Assembly: GCA_007695175.1 (NCBI GenBank)
Contig: REEH01000091.1
Location: 1 to 42,435, forward strand
Reading direction: 5' to 3'
DNA from: Spirochaetaceae bacterium
Lineage (GTDB): Bacteria; Spirochaetota; Spirochaetia; DSM-27196; Alkalispirochaetaceae
DNA length: 42,435 nt
Shown: positions 22,994-31,095 of the stretch, piece after piece
How the letters are laid out: each line of letters starts with the position of its first letter
Position numbering within the stretch: position 1 is the stretch's first letter
Notes under the pieces: generated by a model
Seen by the model: only the letters and a program-made list of their open reading frames with translations
Databases searched by the model: none
What the model was told of the DNA's origin: nothing
Position numbers and translations under genes: made by a program

Positions 22994-24927
22994 AACCCGC
23001 GGGATCCCTTGAACGTTCCCAGAAGACGCAGGTCATGAGTCTCCGCTTCCAGTGCGGCGAATGCCTCGGCAAACTGCGTCTCGCTGCCCGGCAACTCCAC
23101 GTCCACGTAAAACATGTATCGCCAGGGTTGACCGAGAATCGGACGCGACTCCAGTTTCTTGAGATTCAGCTCCCGTTCCGCCAGGATTCGCATGCACTCG
23201 TACAGGGCACCGGGCTTGTCCGGCGTGGAGAAGACAAGGGTCGCCATGTCCGCATCCGCCGCCGGCGTGGACCGGTCCTCCCGGGCAAGGATGGCGAATC
23301 GCGTATAATTCCGCGGATTCGTCTCGATACCCTGCCGCAGGATCTTCATTCCATAGAACTCGGCGGTGCGGGCGTTGGCGATCGCCGCCAGGGTTGGATC
23401 CGCGGCGTCACGAACGTGCGCTACCGAACCGGCAGTATCGTAGTAGGGTTGCACCGTCCATTCCGGGTGACTGTCAAGAAAGTCCCGGCACTGTTCTATC
23501 CCGGGCGCCTGGGAGATAACCGTGCGAATCGACTCCAGGGAGGAATCGGGTGTTCCGATCAGGCTGTGCTCGATACGGATATGAGTCTCCCCGGTCACGC
23601 GGATGTCAGGGTACTGCAGAAGCAGGTCATAGTTCTCATGTATTGATCCCATGAGCGAGTTTTCCAGCGGTATGATCCCGCATCCGGCTTCACCGGAGAG
23701 TACTGCCTCAAAAACCTGACGGAAACGGTCACAGCTGCGCGGTACGATCTCCCGGGCTCCCTCATCAAAGTGCCGCAGGAGCGCAATTTCACTGTAGGCG
23801 CCGCGCGCACCCTGAAAGGCTACGGTGAGGGGAGAATCGGGAGTTGCCGTGTCCGGCATTCCCGAAACAAGGGTCGCAACCCCCGCGCTCCCGCCAGGCA
23901 TTCTCACCGGCAGGCGCGCAACCTCGCGGCCCACAACCGGCGAGAGCGCCTCGATATCCCGCATGAGTTTCTCAAACTGCTCCGGGTAGAGGGACTGGGG
24001 TCCGTCCGAGGCGGCATTGGGTGGATCGGGATGCACTTCCACGATAAGTCCGTCCGCACCCGCGGCGATCGCCGCGAGACCGACCGGTATCACCTGGTCC
24101 CGCAGGCCCGTAGCGTGGCTGGGATCCACGAACACCGGGAGGTGACTCAGCTTCTTGACCACCGGTATCGAGGAGATATCAAGACTGTTCCGCGTATAGG
24201 TCTCAAAGGTACGGATACCCCGCTCGCACAGGATCACATCCTCCGCACCGTGAGCGAGGAGATACTCCGCCGCCATGAGCCATTCCTCGATCGTTGCGGC
24301 CAGACCACGCTTGAGCATGACCGGGTATCGCTCCGCCCCGACGGTTTTGAGAAGCTCGTAGTTCTGCATGTTCCGGGCGCCGATCTGAAAGACATCGACG
24401 AAATCGCGCATCTCCGGTACCTGCAGGGGTGAGACAATCTCACTGATGACGGCCAGGCCGTACCGGTCTCCCGCTTCGCGGAGATACTGCAGCCCCTCCC
24501 GACCCAGTCCCTGAAAGGAATAGGGTGAAGTCCGGGGTTTGAACGCTCCCCCCCGCAGTATCACGCCTCCGGCGGCGGCTACTATATCGGCGCACTCAAG
24601 AATGTGGTCGCGGCTCTCCACGGCACAGGGTCCACCGATTATGACCACGCGATTGCCGCCCACTTTTACCGAACCCACGGGAAAAACGGAATCGCTCCGC
24701 TTGAACTCCCGGGAAGCGAGTTTGTAGGGCTTGCTTATGGGTACGACCCGAGCGACACCGGCCTGCATCGCCACCTCGCGGTGATCGATGCCACCGCTGC
24801 CCACGGCACCGAAGATCGTTTCATCCTCACCCACAACCTCGCGGACCTGAAAGCCCCGCTCCGTGAGAAAGGCCCGGAGATCATCCTTCTCCCGCGCGGT
24901 TATATCCTTATCGAGTACGACAACCAT
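22990..24927 (-). CDS. Bifunctional DAHP synthase / prephenate dehydratase
   Basis: This 645-residue fusion has two aromatic-pathway enzymes. Residues 1-332 are a type I-beta DAHP synthase with a small N-terminal regulatory domain (MVVVLDKDITAREKDDLRAF); motifs are IGGPCAVESRDHI, RGGAFKPRTSPYSFQG and FVDPSHATGLRD. After a linker, residues ~366-545 are prephenate dehydratase (VAFQGARGAYSEIAL; IPLENSLMGSIHENYDLLL; NYTRFAIL). Residues ~565-645 form an ACT domain with the ESRPILGQPWRYMFYVDVEL motif that binds phenylalanine. So it joins the first committed step of aromatic synthesis to the last dedicated step to phenylpyruvate, and both may be controlled by Phe. It follows the SLT gene by 18 bp. 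Confidence 0.92.
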   Translation of the reverse strand: MVVVLDKDITAREKDDLRAFLTERGFQVREVVGEDETIFGAVGSGGIDHREVAMQAGVARVVPISKPYKLASREFKRSDSVFPVGSVKVGGNRVVIIGGPCAVESRDHILECADIVAAAGGVILRGGAFKPRTSPYSFQGLGREGLQYLREAGDRYGLAVISEIVSPLQVPEMRDFVDVFQIGARNMQNYELLKTVGAERYPVMLKRGLAATIEEWLMAAEYLLAHGAEDVILCERGIRTFETYTRNSLDISSIPVVKKLSHLPVFVDPSHATGLRDQVIPVGLAAIAAGADGLIVEVHPDPPNAASDGPQSLYPEQFEKLMRDIEALSPVVGREVARLPVRMPGGSAGVATLVSGMPDTATPDSPLTVAFQGARGAYSEIALLRHFDEGAREIVPRSCDRFRQVFEAVLSGEAGCGIIPLENSLMGSIHENYDLLLQYPDIRVTGETHIRIEHSLIGTPDSSLESIRTVISQAPGIEQCRDFLDSHPEWTVQPYYDTAGSVAHVRDAADPTLAAIANARTAEFYGMKILRQGIETNPRNYTRFAILAREDRSTPAADADMATLVFSTPDKPGALYECMRILAERELNLKKLESRPILGQPWRYMFYVDVELPGSETQFAEAFAALEAETHDLRLLGTFKGSRGF

Positions 24928-24945
24928 AGTGCCGTCACTCTACCA

Positions 24946-25635
24946 TTACGCGTTGTAGGAGGGGAACTCGCTGAGGATATATTTCTGAAACCGTTCTTCC
25001 AGTTGCGTCCGGTACTGGCGGATACGCTCCACGTACACCAGGGTGCTGGCCGGCGTCCTGCCCGCCCGGACGCGGGTTAGTCCCGCGTTGTACACGGCCA
25101 CGGCCTGATATTCGTCCTTCGTGTGCGCGAGACACCAGGTGAGGTAGTCGATCCCGTGGTACGTATTCACGTCAACGTGAAAAAAATCCTCGTCCGTGAG
25201 GTTGCGGAAGGTAAGTGAGTTAAGCTGGAAAAGTCCCCGGTCCACGGAGGATGCATTCCGGTTGACCGCTACCGGGGAGAAGCGGCTCTCCACCCAGGCA
25301 AGCGAGAAGACCAGGGAGAAGGATATGTCCGCCCGTTCCGCGTGGTACATCATGGGCAGGGCGGTCTCGGGAGAGCCCGTAAGGTTCACGAAGAAATCCA
25401 TCACCGCCTGGTGCGTCACGTCTTCCCGATACAGGGCAAGCATGGGGTTCTCGCTCTCCAGGAGATTGAGGATATTGGCATGATCCGCCGGTGTTACCCG
25501 CTGGACCGGCCGCGATTGCCAGGCAAAGGAGAACCTTCCTGCTTCCGTACCGCCCTGGTGATTCCTGATCGGGCCGGTGGTACTGCAACCGAGGGCCAGC
25601 GCCACCAGGAAAAGAGAAAGCATTCTGTTTGTCAT
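24946..25635 (-). CDS. Lytic transglycosylase (SLT domain) lipoprotein
   Basis: This 229-residue protein has a lipoprotein signal (MLSLFLVALALGCSTTG; lipobox LALGC) and an SLT-type domain. The catalytic Glu is in FSLAWVESRFSPVAVN, followed by DRGLFQLNSLTF, YHGIDYLTWCLAH and AVAVYNAGLTRVRAG. It would cleave peptidoglycan glycan chains from a membrane anchor. It overlaps the methyltransferase gene by 4 nt (ATGA) and precedes the DAHP synthase fusion; these neighbours do not suggest a shared pathway. Confidence 0.88.
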   Translation of the reverse strand: MTNRMLSLFLVALALGCSTTGPIRNHQGGTEAGRFSFAWQSRPVQRVTPADHANILNLLESENPMLALYREDVTHQAVMDFFVNLTGSPETALPMMYHAERADISFSLVFSLAWVESRFSPVAVNRNASSVDRGLFQLNSLTFRNLTDEDFFHVDVNTYHGIDYLTWCLAHTKDEYQAVAVYNAGLTRVRAGRTPASTLVYVERIRQYRTQLEERFQKYILSEFPSYNA

Positions 25636-26348
25636 GATTCACGTCGCCTCTCACTCGTTTTGACGACTACCGCGTGGCCGTTGAGGTTTGCTGTAACCAC
25701 CAGATCGTGGTTGTCTCTCAGGGTATGAACGTACCGGGTGACCCCCTCACAGCCGAGGAAGCCGTAATCGTCAAATACGACGATGCCCCCCACGGGCATG
25801 CGCCGCCACGTCCATTCAAACACGTCCCGTGCGGACTGGTAGACATCAACATCGATATGGCAAAAGGCGATGTCCGCCACGGGTACGCGGTGAGCCGTCT
25901 CGTCCGGGAAAACTCCCGCCAATACCGTAACATCCGGTATAGCGAGATCTTCCATGAAAGAGACGAGGCTGTCAAGGGAGGTATCGGCGTGCTCCCCCCC
26001 CCGGTAGTAGGGATCCTTCTCTCCCGCTTTCGCCACACCCTCAAAGGTATCGGCCACCACCAGCGGACGGTAATCACCCAGTTCCCGGAGGCGCAGACCC
26101 AGGAGCGCCGCGCTCCCGCCGCGCCAGGCCCCCACTTCCAGAACAGCGCCGGGGAGATCCGGTGGAATCTGTCCGGCGAGCTCCCACAGCTCGTAGAGCC
26201 GGGCACAATCCACCATCGTCCGGTCCCTCACCTTTTTCCAGGAGGCGAGGAAGGAAAGATCCGCTTCCCAGGGACGGTAATCGGACTGTATCGGCGAATG
26301 ACCGTACCCGGGCGGGTAGATGCGGGTTGAAACGCCACGCTCCTCCAT
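25632..26348 (-). CDS. TylF/MycF-type SAM-dependent O-methyltransferase
   Basis: This 238-residue protein resembles the macrocin O-methyltransferase (TylF) family. It has the SAM-binding motif GAVLEVGAWRGGSAALLG, VVADTFEGVAKAGEKDPYY, and the metal-binding acidic segment AFCHIDVDVYQSARDVFEW with GGIVVFDDYGFLGCEGV. Members methylate sugar hydroxyls in antibiotics and glycans; no biosynthetic cluster is visible here, so the substrate may be a surface sugar. The ATG at 26348 is only 14 bp from the divergent ATG at 26363 and a TACACT box ends 6 bp before it, so it is probably leaderless. Confidence 0.82.
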   Translation of the reverse strand: MEERGVSTRIYPPGYGHSPIQSDYRPWEADLSFLASWKKVRDRTMVDCARLYELWELAGQIPPDLPGAVLEVGAWRGGSAALLGLRLRELGDYRPLVVADTFEGVAKAGEKDPYYRGGEHADTSLDSLVSFMEDLAIPDVTVLAGVFPDETAHRVPVADIAFCHIDVDVYQSARDVFEWTWRRMPVGGIVVFDDYGFLGCEGVTRYVHTLRDNHDLVVTANLNGHAVVVKTSERRRES

Positions 26349-26362
26349 GGCTATAGTGTACT
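26327..26362. promoter_or_regulatory. Compact divergent promoter with overlapping -10 boxes
   Basis: Only 14 bp (26349-26362) separate two opposite start codons. Plus: TATAGT (26352-26357), 5 bp before ATG 26363, with TTGAAA at 26327-26332 (19 bp apart). Minus: TACACT (26360-26355), 6 bp before ATG 26348. The -10 boxes share three bases, and each -35 must lie inside the opposite gene. There is no room for ribosome sites on either side. Confidence 0.55.
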
Positions 26363-27385
26363 ATGAGCGGTAGCGGATGTGCCACACACATTTTTACGGG
26401 CCCTCTCGATATTCCCCTGGGGTTTGGTACGTGGGCTCTGGGCGGTACCGACTGGGGCCCGATTACCGCCGGCGAGGCGAAAGAGGTTATCCGCTGCGCC
26501 TGGGATCTGGGCTTTCGCCATTTCGATACGGCCGAGTCCTATGGGGGCGGCAGAGCGGAGCAACTCCTGGGACAGGCTCTGCGGAGGGAGATCCGGCAGG
26601 AGCGGGATTCCCTTTACCTGGCGACAAAGAGCGTGGTACGGGAGCCGGATGCGCTGGCAAAGCACCTGGAACGCTCCCTGCGCCGCCTGGGAACACCCCG
26701 GATCGACCTTTATTATATCCACTGGCCCCGGCGGGGCATCAGCCTCCTCAAGGCGGTGGAAGAACTGGAACGCCAGCGCGAACGGGGTCGCATCGGAGCG
26801 ATCGGGTTGAGCAACATCAGCGCCGATGAGTACCACCAGGTGTGCGATCGATTCCCCGTGGCGGCGGTTCAGGTGGGCTACAGCTTTCTCTGGCGTGCGC
26901 CGGAGGAAGATCTCTGGCCTGCCCTCCGGATCACCGGGGGTAAGACGTGCAGAGTCGCGTACAGCCCGCTCGCCCAGGGTCTGCTGGCCAGGGCCTTTCC
27001 GCGGGAGCCGCGCTGGGACGCCCGGGACCACAGGAAAGAAACGCCACTCTTTTCCCCCCCCGCGTGGAACGTGCTGCACCGCTTCAACGATCGGTACGTG
27101 GCCCTGTGCCGCGGTGCGGGCTTATCCCCCGCCTCCGTTGCACTGCGCTGGCTTCTTGCGCCGGGGCGGGCGGATGCGGCCATCGTGGGGGGCCGCACCG
27201 CGGAGCAGTTGCGGAGCCTGGTGGCCGGACTGGCGGCGATCAACGCAGGGGAAAGCGAGAATGCCGTTCAGGCGGTGGCTGCGGAGATCGAGGAGCTGTA
27301 TGAGATCACGAAACACGCGATCCCTGACCTTCCCAACATGTTCGGGTACGTGCCCCGCCCGCTGCCGGAGCATGATGGCTCTTGA
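26363..27385 (+). CDS. Aldo/keto reductase
   Basis: This 340-residue protein is an aldo/keto reductase with the catalytic Asp-Tyr-Lys-His set: FRHFDTAESYGGGRAEQLLG (Asp, Tyr), LATKSVVREP (Lys) and DLYYIHWPRRG (His). The NADPH-binding end is AIVGGRTAEQLRSLV. It reduces carbonyls with NAD(P)H; the substrate is unknown. Length is normal. No ribosome site precedes the ATG and a TATAGT box ends 5 bp before it, so a leaderless transcript is likely. It is divergent from the methyltransferase gene. Confidence 0.93.
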   Translation: MSGSGCATHIFTGPLDIPLGFGTWALGGTDWGPITAGEAKEVIRCAWDLGFRHFDTAESYGGGRAEQLLGQALRREIRQERDSLYLATKSVVREPDALAKHLERSLRRLGTPRIDLYYIHWPRRGISLLKAVEELERQRERGRIGAIGLSNISADEYHQVCDRFPVAAVQVGYSFLWRAPEEDLWPALRITGGKTCRVAYSPLAQGLLARAFPREPRWDARDHRKETPLFSPPAWNVLHRFNDRYVALCRGAGLSPASVALRWLLAPGRADAAIVGGRTAEQLRSLVAGLAAINAGESENAVQAVAAEIEELYEITKHAIPDLPNMFGYVPRPLPEHDGS

Positions 27386-27410
27386 TTTGTGGTGAATTTG
27401 TGAGTATATC
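27382..27410 (+). promoter_or_regulatory. Promoter of the peptide-binding protein gene
   Basis: TTGATT (27382-27387) and TATATC (27405-27410) are 17 bp apart. The -10 ends 6 bp before the ATG at 27417, predicting a leaderless mRNA. The -35 overlaps the stop region of the aldo/keto reductase gene. Confidence 0.55.
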
Positions 27411-27416
27411 CTGCAT

Positions 27417-29003
27417 ATGAGGTTTTTACGCGGCCTGCTGGTACCGTTACTGGCGATCTGCATTGCGGGGGCGGCTACCGCCGGAACAGGCAGTGACGAG
27501 TTTGTCGTCTCCTTTATTGACAGCGGAATACAGTTCAATCCCATATTCAGTTATACCGCCACGGAAGCGCAGATATATACGGCTATCTACGAGGGACTGG
27601 TTGGATACGATCCCCTCACGATGGAGCCCGTTCCGGGGGTCGCGGAGCGGTGGGACATTTCCAGCGACGGCAGGACCTATACCTTTCACCTGCGGCGCAC
27701 CGCACGATACTGGAACGGCGACAGCGTGACGGCGGATGACTTCCGCCGGACCTGGCTCAGACTCATCGATCCGGAGGCCGATGCGGCGTACAACTTTCTC
27801 TTTGATATCATCAAGGGCGTCCGGGAGTACCGTACGGGGGCCAATCCCGATCCACAGTCGGTGGGACTTCGCGCCCCCGATCCTCACACCTTTGAGGTGG
27901 AGTTACGCACCCGGGCGTCACATTTTGTCAGGATTCTGGCGCATCATGCCTTTGTACCGGTTCACAGTTCGGTCCGGGACGTGAGGGACTGGTCGGGACT
28001 CCGGGAGATTCCGGGAAACGGACCCTACCGGATCGTGGAGCGGGGGGAGGGTGTGATCCTTCTGGAGCGCAACCGCCACTACTGGGACGCCCGCAATGTC
28101 TCCATCCCCCGGATGAGGTTTCTGCTCTTCGCGGACGACGACGAAACGGTGACGCGACGCTTCAACGACGGCGAGATCGACTGGGTAACGGGAGGCATGT
28201 CGCTCATGGAGGTGGATAACCCGCGACACATCGTGGTGAACCCCCTCTTTGCCACCACGTACTACTTCATGCGCTCCGACAGGGAACCCTTTTCCGACCC
28301 CCGCGTGCGTCGCGCTCTGGCACTGCTCGTACCGTGGGAGACGGTTCGTGATCCGGAAATACAGTTTATCCCCTCCTCGGTTCTCGTCCCCAGCATACCC
28401 TACTATCCGCCCATGGAGGGTATCACGACGCGGGACCGGGACGAAGCGCTCGCGCTGCTCGAGGAGGCAGGGTACCGACAGGGGGTACGCATACCCACCA
28501 TTACAATTCATATCCCCCGGGGCACCGAAAGTACCCGCGTGGCGGAGATCATGAAGAAGGCATGGGAAGAGGCGCTGCACGTATCGGTCGATATCGTCTC
28601 CACACCCTATCCGGACTACTTCGAATCCCTGCGGGACAGCGATTTTACCGTGGGAACCGTCAGCTGGATCGGTGACTTCGCGGACCCCCTCACCTTCCTG
28701 CAGATGTGGATCAGTGACAGCAACGTCAACGATGCGGGATTCTCCGATTCCCGCTACGACGATCTCCTGGACGAAGCCATGGGACAGGCCGGGATTACCC
28801 GCTACGAGACGCTGGCCCGGGCGGAAGAGATCCTGCTGCAGACTGGAACGGTCATGCCCGTCAGTCACTCTCCGGCCATCAACCTGATAGATCTGCAGGG
28901 GGTGGACGGCTGGTACCCGAATCCACTCGATATGCACCCGGTAAAATACCTGAAATTCACCGACCGAGCCCCCGCTCCGGGAGTCATTCGCTTCCGATAT
29001 TGA
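27417..29003 (+). CDS. Oligopeptide ABC transporter substrate-binding protein
   Basis: This 528-residue exported protein has a signal peptide (MRFLRGLLVPLLAICIAGAA) and the family 5 solute-binding fold. Family pieces are AQIYTAIYEGLVGYDPLTME, YTFHLRRTARYWNGDSVTAD, IPGNGPYRIVERGEGVILLE and VRRALALLVPWETVRD. It would bind peptides or similar solutes outside the inner membrane. No permease or ATPase genes adjoin, so it is an orphan that must use a transporter encoded elsewhere, or serve as a receptor. There is no lipobox; it looks soluble in the periplasm. Confidence 0.92.
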   Translation: MRFLRGLLVPLLAICIAGAATAGTGSDEFVVSFIDSGIQFNPIFSYTATEAQIYTAIYEGLVGYDPLTMEPVPGVAERWDISSDGRTYTFHLRRTARYWNGDSVTADDFRRTWLRLIDPEADAAYNFLFDIIKGVREYRTGANPDPQSVGLRAPDPHTFEVELRTRASHFVRILAHHAFVPVHSSVRDVRDWSGLREIPGNGPYRIVERGEGVILLERNRHYWDARNVSIPRMRFLLFADDDETVTRRFNDGEIDWVTGGMSLMEVDNPRHIVVNPLFATTYYFMRSDREPFSDPRVRRALALLVPWETVRDPEIQFIPSSVLVPSIPYYPPMEGITTRDRDEALALLEEAGYRQGVRIPTITIHIPRGTESTRVAEIMKKAWEEALHVSVDIVSTPYPDYFESLRDSDFTVGTVSWIGDFADPLTFLQMWISDSNVNDAGFSDSRYDDLLDEAMGQAGITRYETLARAEEILLQTGTVMPVSHSPAINLIDLQGVDGWYPNPLDMHPVKYLKFTDRAPAPGVIRFRY

Positions 29004-29032
29004 GGTGGCTTCGGTTTAACAGGCAGGGCACT

Positions 29033-29062
29033 TTGACCTACGGCCCTGTTCCGGGGTATACT
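29033..29062 (+). promoter_or_regulatory. Promoter of the CarD gene
   Basis: TTGACC (29033-29038) and TATACT (29057-29062) are 18 bp apart, and the ATG follows at 29071, eight bases after the -10. The sequence CAGGGC before the -35 and GCCCTG after it form a 6-bp inverted repeat around the -35, a possible operator. Confidence 0.6.
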
Positions 29063-29070
29063 GTGGCGCA

Positions 29071-29706
29071 ATGAGCGCCAAATCCACCGCAAAAAAAACC
29101 ACTTTTAAGATAGACCAGCGTATCGTCTACCCCCTGCAAGGGGTTGGACAGATACAGGAGCTGGTTGAGATGCCCTTCAAGGGCGAAACCATCCTCTACT
29201 ACGTGATCTACATTCCCGTATCGGATATGACGGTAAAAGTTCCGGTGGATCGAGCGGAACAACTGGGAATCCGCGCGATCGTACCCCGGACGGAATCAGA
29301 ACGGGCCCTGGAGATGTTCTCGGAGGATTTCGAGCCGATCCCGGCCGACTGGAAGATGCGATACCAGATGAATCTGGATCTCCTCAAACAGGGCTCGATC
29401 CTGGATATAGCCTCGGTGGTGCGCACCCTCTACCAGCGCAAGAAGGTGAAGGAACTGCCCATCATGGAGCGGAAACTCTATGACAGCGCCCTGCAGCTGC
29501 TGGTGGACGAGATCTCATTCTCCCTCGGCATCTCCACCGACGAGGTGGAGGAGATGGTCTTCAGCAAGCTGGAAGCGGGTTCCGGATCGAACGGCACGCC
29601 CCTGGAAGATATCATTTCTGACGAGGACGAGGAGGCGGAGGCGGAGGCGGAACCGGCCACCCTCAACGGAGGCGGGGAAGACGAGGACGAGGACGAGGAC
29701 GATTGA
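29071..29706 (+). CDS. carD: CarD-family transcriptional regulator
   Basis: This 211-residue protein has the CarD/CdnL layout. The N-terminal RNA-polymerase-interacting Tudor-like domain starts FKIDQRIVYPLQGVGQIQEL and includes YYVIYIPVSDMTVKVPVDRA. The C-terminal helical DNA-contact domain includes DLLKQGSILDIASVVRTLYQ and KELPIMERKLYDSALQLLVD. CarD binds the beta subunit and stabilises open promoter complexes, mainly at rRNA and housekeeping promoters. The last ~35 residues are a low-complexity acidic tail (DEDEEAEAEAEPA, EDEDEDEDD) coded by GAC/GAG repeats, longer than in typical CarD. The gene probably has a leaderless mRNA and overlaps the endonuclease III frame. Confidence 0.93.
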   Translation: MSAKSTAKKTTFKIDQRIVYPLQGVGQIQELVEMPFKGETILYYVIYIPVSDMTVKVPVDRAEQLGIRAIVPRTESERALEMFSEDFEPIPADWKMRYQMNLDLLKQGSILDIASVVRTLYQRKKVKELPIMERKLYDSALQLLVDEISFSLGISTDEVEEMVFSKLEAGSGSNGTPLEDIISDEDEEAEAEAEPATLNGGGEDEDEDEDD

Positions 29707-30367
29707 CCCTCACCGATGGGAGGAAGTACTGCCCGCCATCGCCCGCCACCCGGACGTTGCGGCGTACACCGCAAGCGTAAACGTCGTTGCCGGACAACCG
29801 GAACGGTCCGATCCCTTTGGTGTTCTCATGGCGACGATCATCAGTCTCAGGACTCGGGATGAGGTGACGCTCCCGGCGGCGCAACGGCTGCTCGCTCGGG
29901 CGGATACGCCCGCCGCGATGAGGGAGCTTTCCTCCGGAGAAATCGAACAACTGATATACCCGGCCGGTTTCTACCGCACCAAGGCCCGGACGATTCTGCA
30001 CGTGGCGAAACTGCTGCAGGACGAGCACGCCGGCAAGGTTCCTGCCACTGTTGAGGAGTTGAGGGCCCTGCCCGGTGTCGGTTTGAAGACGGCAAATCTG
30101 GTTCTCGCCCTCGGGTTTGGAATCCCCGCGATCTGTGTGGACACACACGTTCATCGCGTCGCAAACAGAATGGGTTGGGTCGAGACAAAAACACCTGACG
30201 GGACGACGGCCGCCCTGCAGGAGATCCTGCCGAAGAAGTACTGGATTCCCCTCAACCAGTGGCTGGTGGCCTTCGGCAGGACGATCTGTACTCCGGGACA
30301 CCCCTACTGCAGCCGGTGCCCGGTACAGACCAGCTGTGACCGGGCTGGTGTCTCCCGGTCACGCTGA
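29702..30367 (+). CDS. nth: Endonuclease III (start codon uncertain)
   Basis: This DNA glycosylase/AP lyase removes oxidised pyrimidines. The helix-hairpin-helix and catalytic Lys are in LPGVGLKTANLVLALGFG, the catalytic Asp in CVDTHVHRVANRMGW. The [4Fe-4S] cysteines have the standard C-x6-C-x2-C-x5-C spacing (CTPGHPYCSRCPVQTSC). No ATG, GTG or TTG in frame precedes the conserved N-terminal region. Upstream the frame runs through the acidic-repeat part of carD as arginine-threonine nonsense. Plausible starts are ATT at 29702, overlapping the carD stop (ATTGA), or CTG at 29732 with GGAGG 5 nt before it. I use 29702 because IDPHRWEEVLPAIA looks like a natural N-terminus. Confidence 0.85.
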   Translation: MDPHRWEEVLPAIARHPDVAAYTASVNVVAGQPERSDPFGVLMATIISLRTRDEVTLPAAQRLLARADTPAAMRELSSGEIEQLIYPAGFYRTKARTILHVAKLLQDEHAGKVPATVEELRALPGVGLKTANLVLALGFGIPAICVDTHVHRVANRMGWVETKTPDGTTAALQEILPKKYWIPLNQWLVAFGRTICTPGHPYCSRCPVQTSCDRAGVSRSR

Positions 30368-30374
30368 AGGAACG

Positions 30375-31082
30375 TCAGCTTTCCTCTTCCCGGATCAGCA
30401 ACGTTCGGCTGTCCAGCTCCAGATGCAGATCTTCCGGCCGATACTCTCCCCGATCCCTCAACAGCCGCAGTTTGACGTGGTCCCTGTCCGGTGTGAGGGA
30501 TATCAGAACGTCTATAGCTTCAGTAAAGGGAGCGAGAACTGATGGTACTCCATGTTCGTCCCGGGGATCTTCCCGATGGATTGAGGCGCTGAACCAGAAC
30601 CGCAAACCGTTTTCCCGCCCGAAGTCCCGAAGCGCGACAAGAGTAGCCGGATCCCCCTTGCTGAAGTCATATCCATCAACAATAACTACGTCGGCGTGGA
30701 ACTGGCCATCATCGATCATCGCCTGAATACTCCTCAGGAGCTGGTTCACGGTAACCCCATCCTGGTTGAAATTCATGATCACCCGGTTGCGGATAATGCT
30801 GTCGTGGATATCCATGGCGTCGATCAGGTCTCGTTTCCGGGCTATCTCCCGGAAGATATCCTCGTACCACGTAACGATGTAATCGGTCCGTCCCGAGAAG
30901 GAAACGTGTATAACGTGATTTCCCTGCAGGAGCTGATCGGTGGCAATATGCACCAGACACGCCGTCTTTCCTGTTCCCTTCCGGGCGGCAAATACGCCGA
31001 TGCTGCCCGTCTCCAGTCCTCCATGGAGCGACTGCTCCAGAAGCCGCAGGGGGCTGCGCTTTATCAGTTCTTCTTTTACCAT
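30375..31082 (-). CDS. RecA/KaiC-like P-loop ATPase
   Basis: This 235-residue protein has a Walker A (GVFAARKGTGKTACLVHIAT) and a Walker B-like strand (DVVIVDGYDFSKGD). Between them is SGRTDYIVTWYEDIFREIAR, and later LRFWFSASIHREDPRDEHG. The layout is that of a single RecA/KaiC-type ATPase domain, but I cannot assign a subfamily. It is cytoplasmic. It follows the EF-G gene by 13 bp, so it is likely cotranscribed with it. ATG 31082 is chosen because the conserved domain starts soon after and purine-rich ribosome sites precede it (AAGGAG, GGGAGG). A link to translation is only suggested by position. Confidence 0.75.
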   Translation of the reverse strand: MVKEELIKRSPLRLLEQSLHGGLETGSIGVFAARKGTGKTACLVHIATDQLLQGNHVIHVSFSGRTDYIVTWYEDIFREIARKRDLIDAMDIHDSIIRNRVIMNFNQDGVTVNQLLRSIQAMIDDGQFHADVVIVDGYDFSKGDPATLVALRDFGRENGLRFWFSASIHREDPRDEHGVPSVLAPFTEAIDVLISLTPDRDHVKLRLLRDRGEYRPEDLHLELDSRTLLIREEES

Positions 31083-31095
31083 CCTCCCGTTCTCC

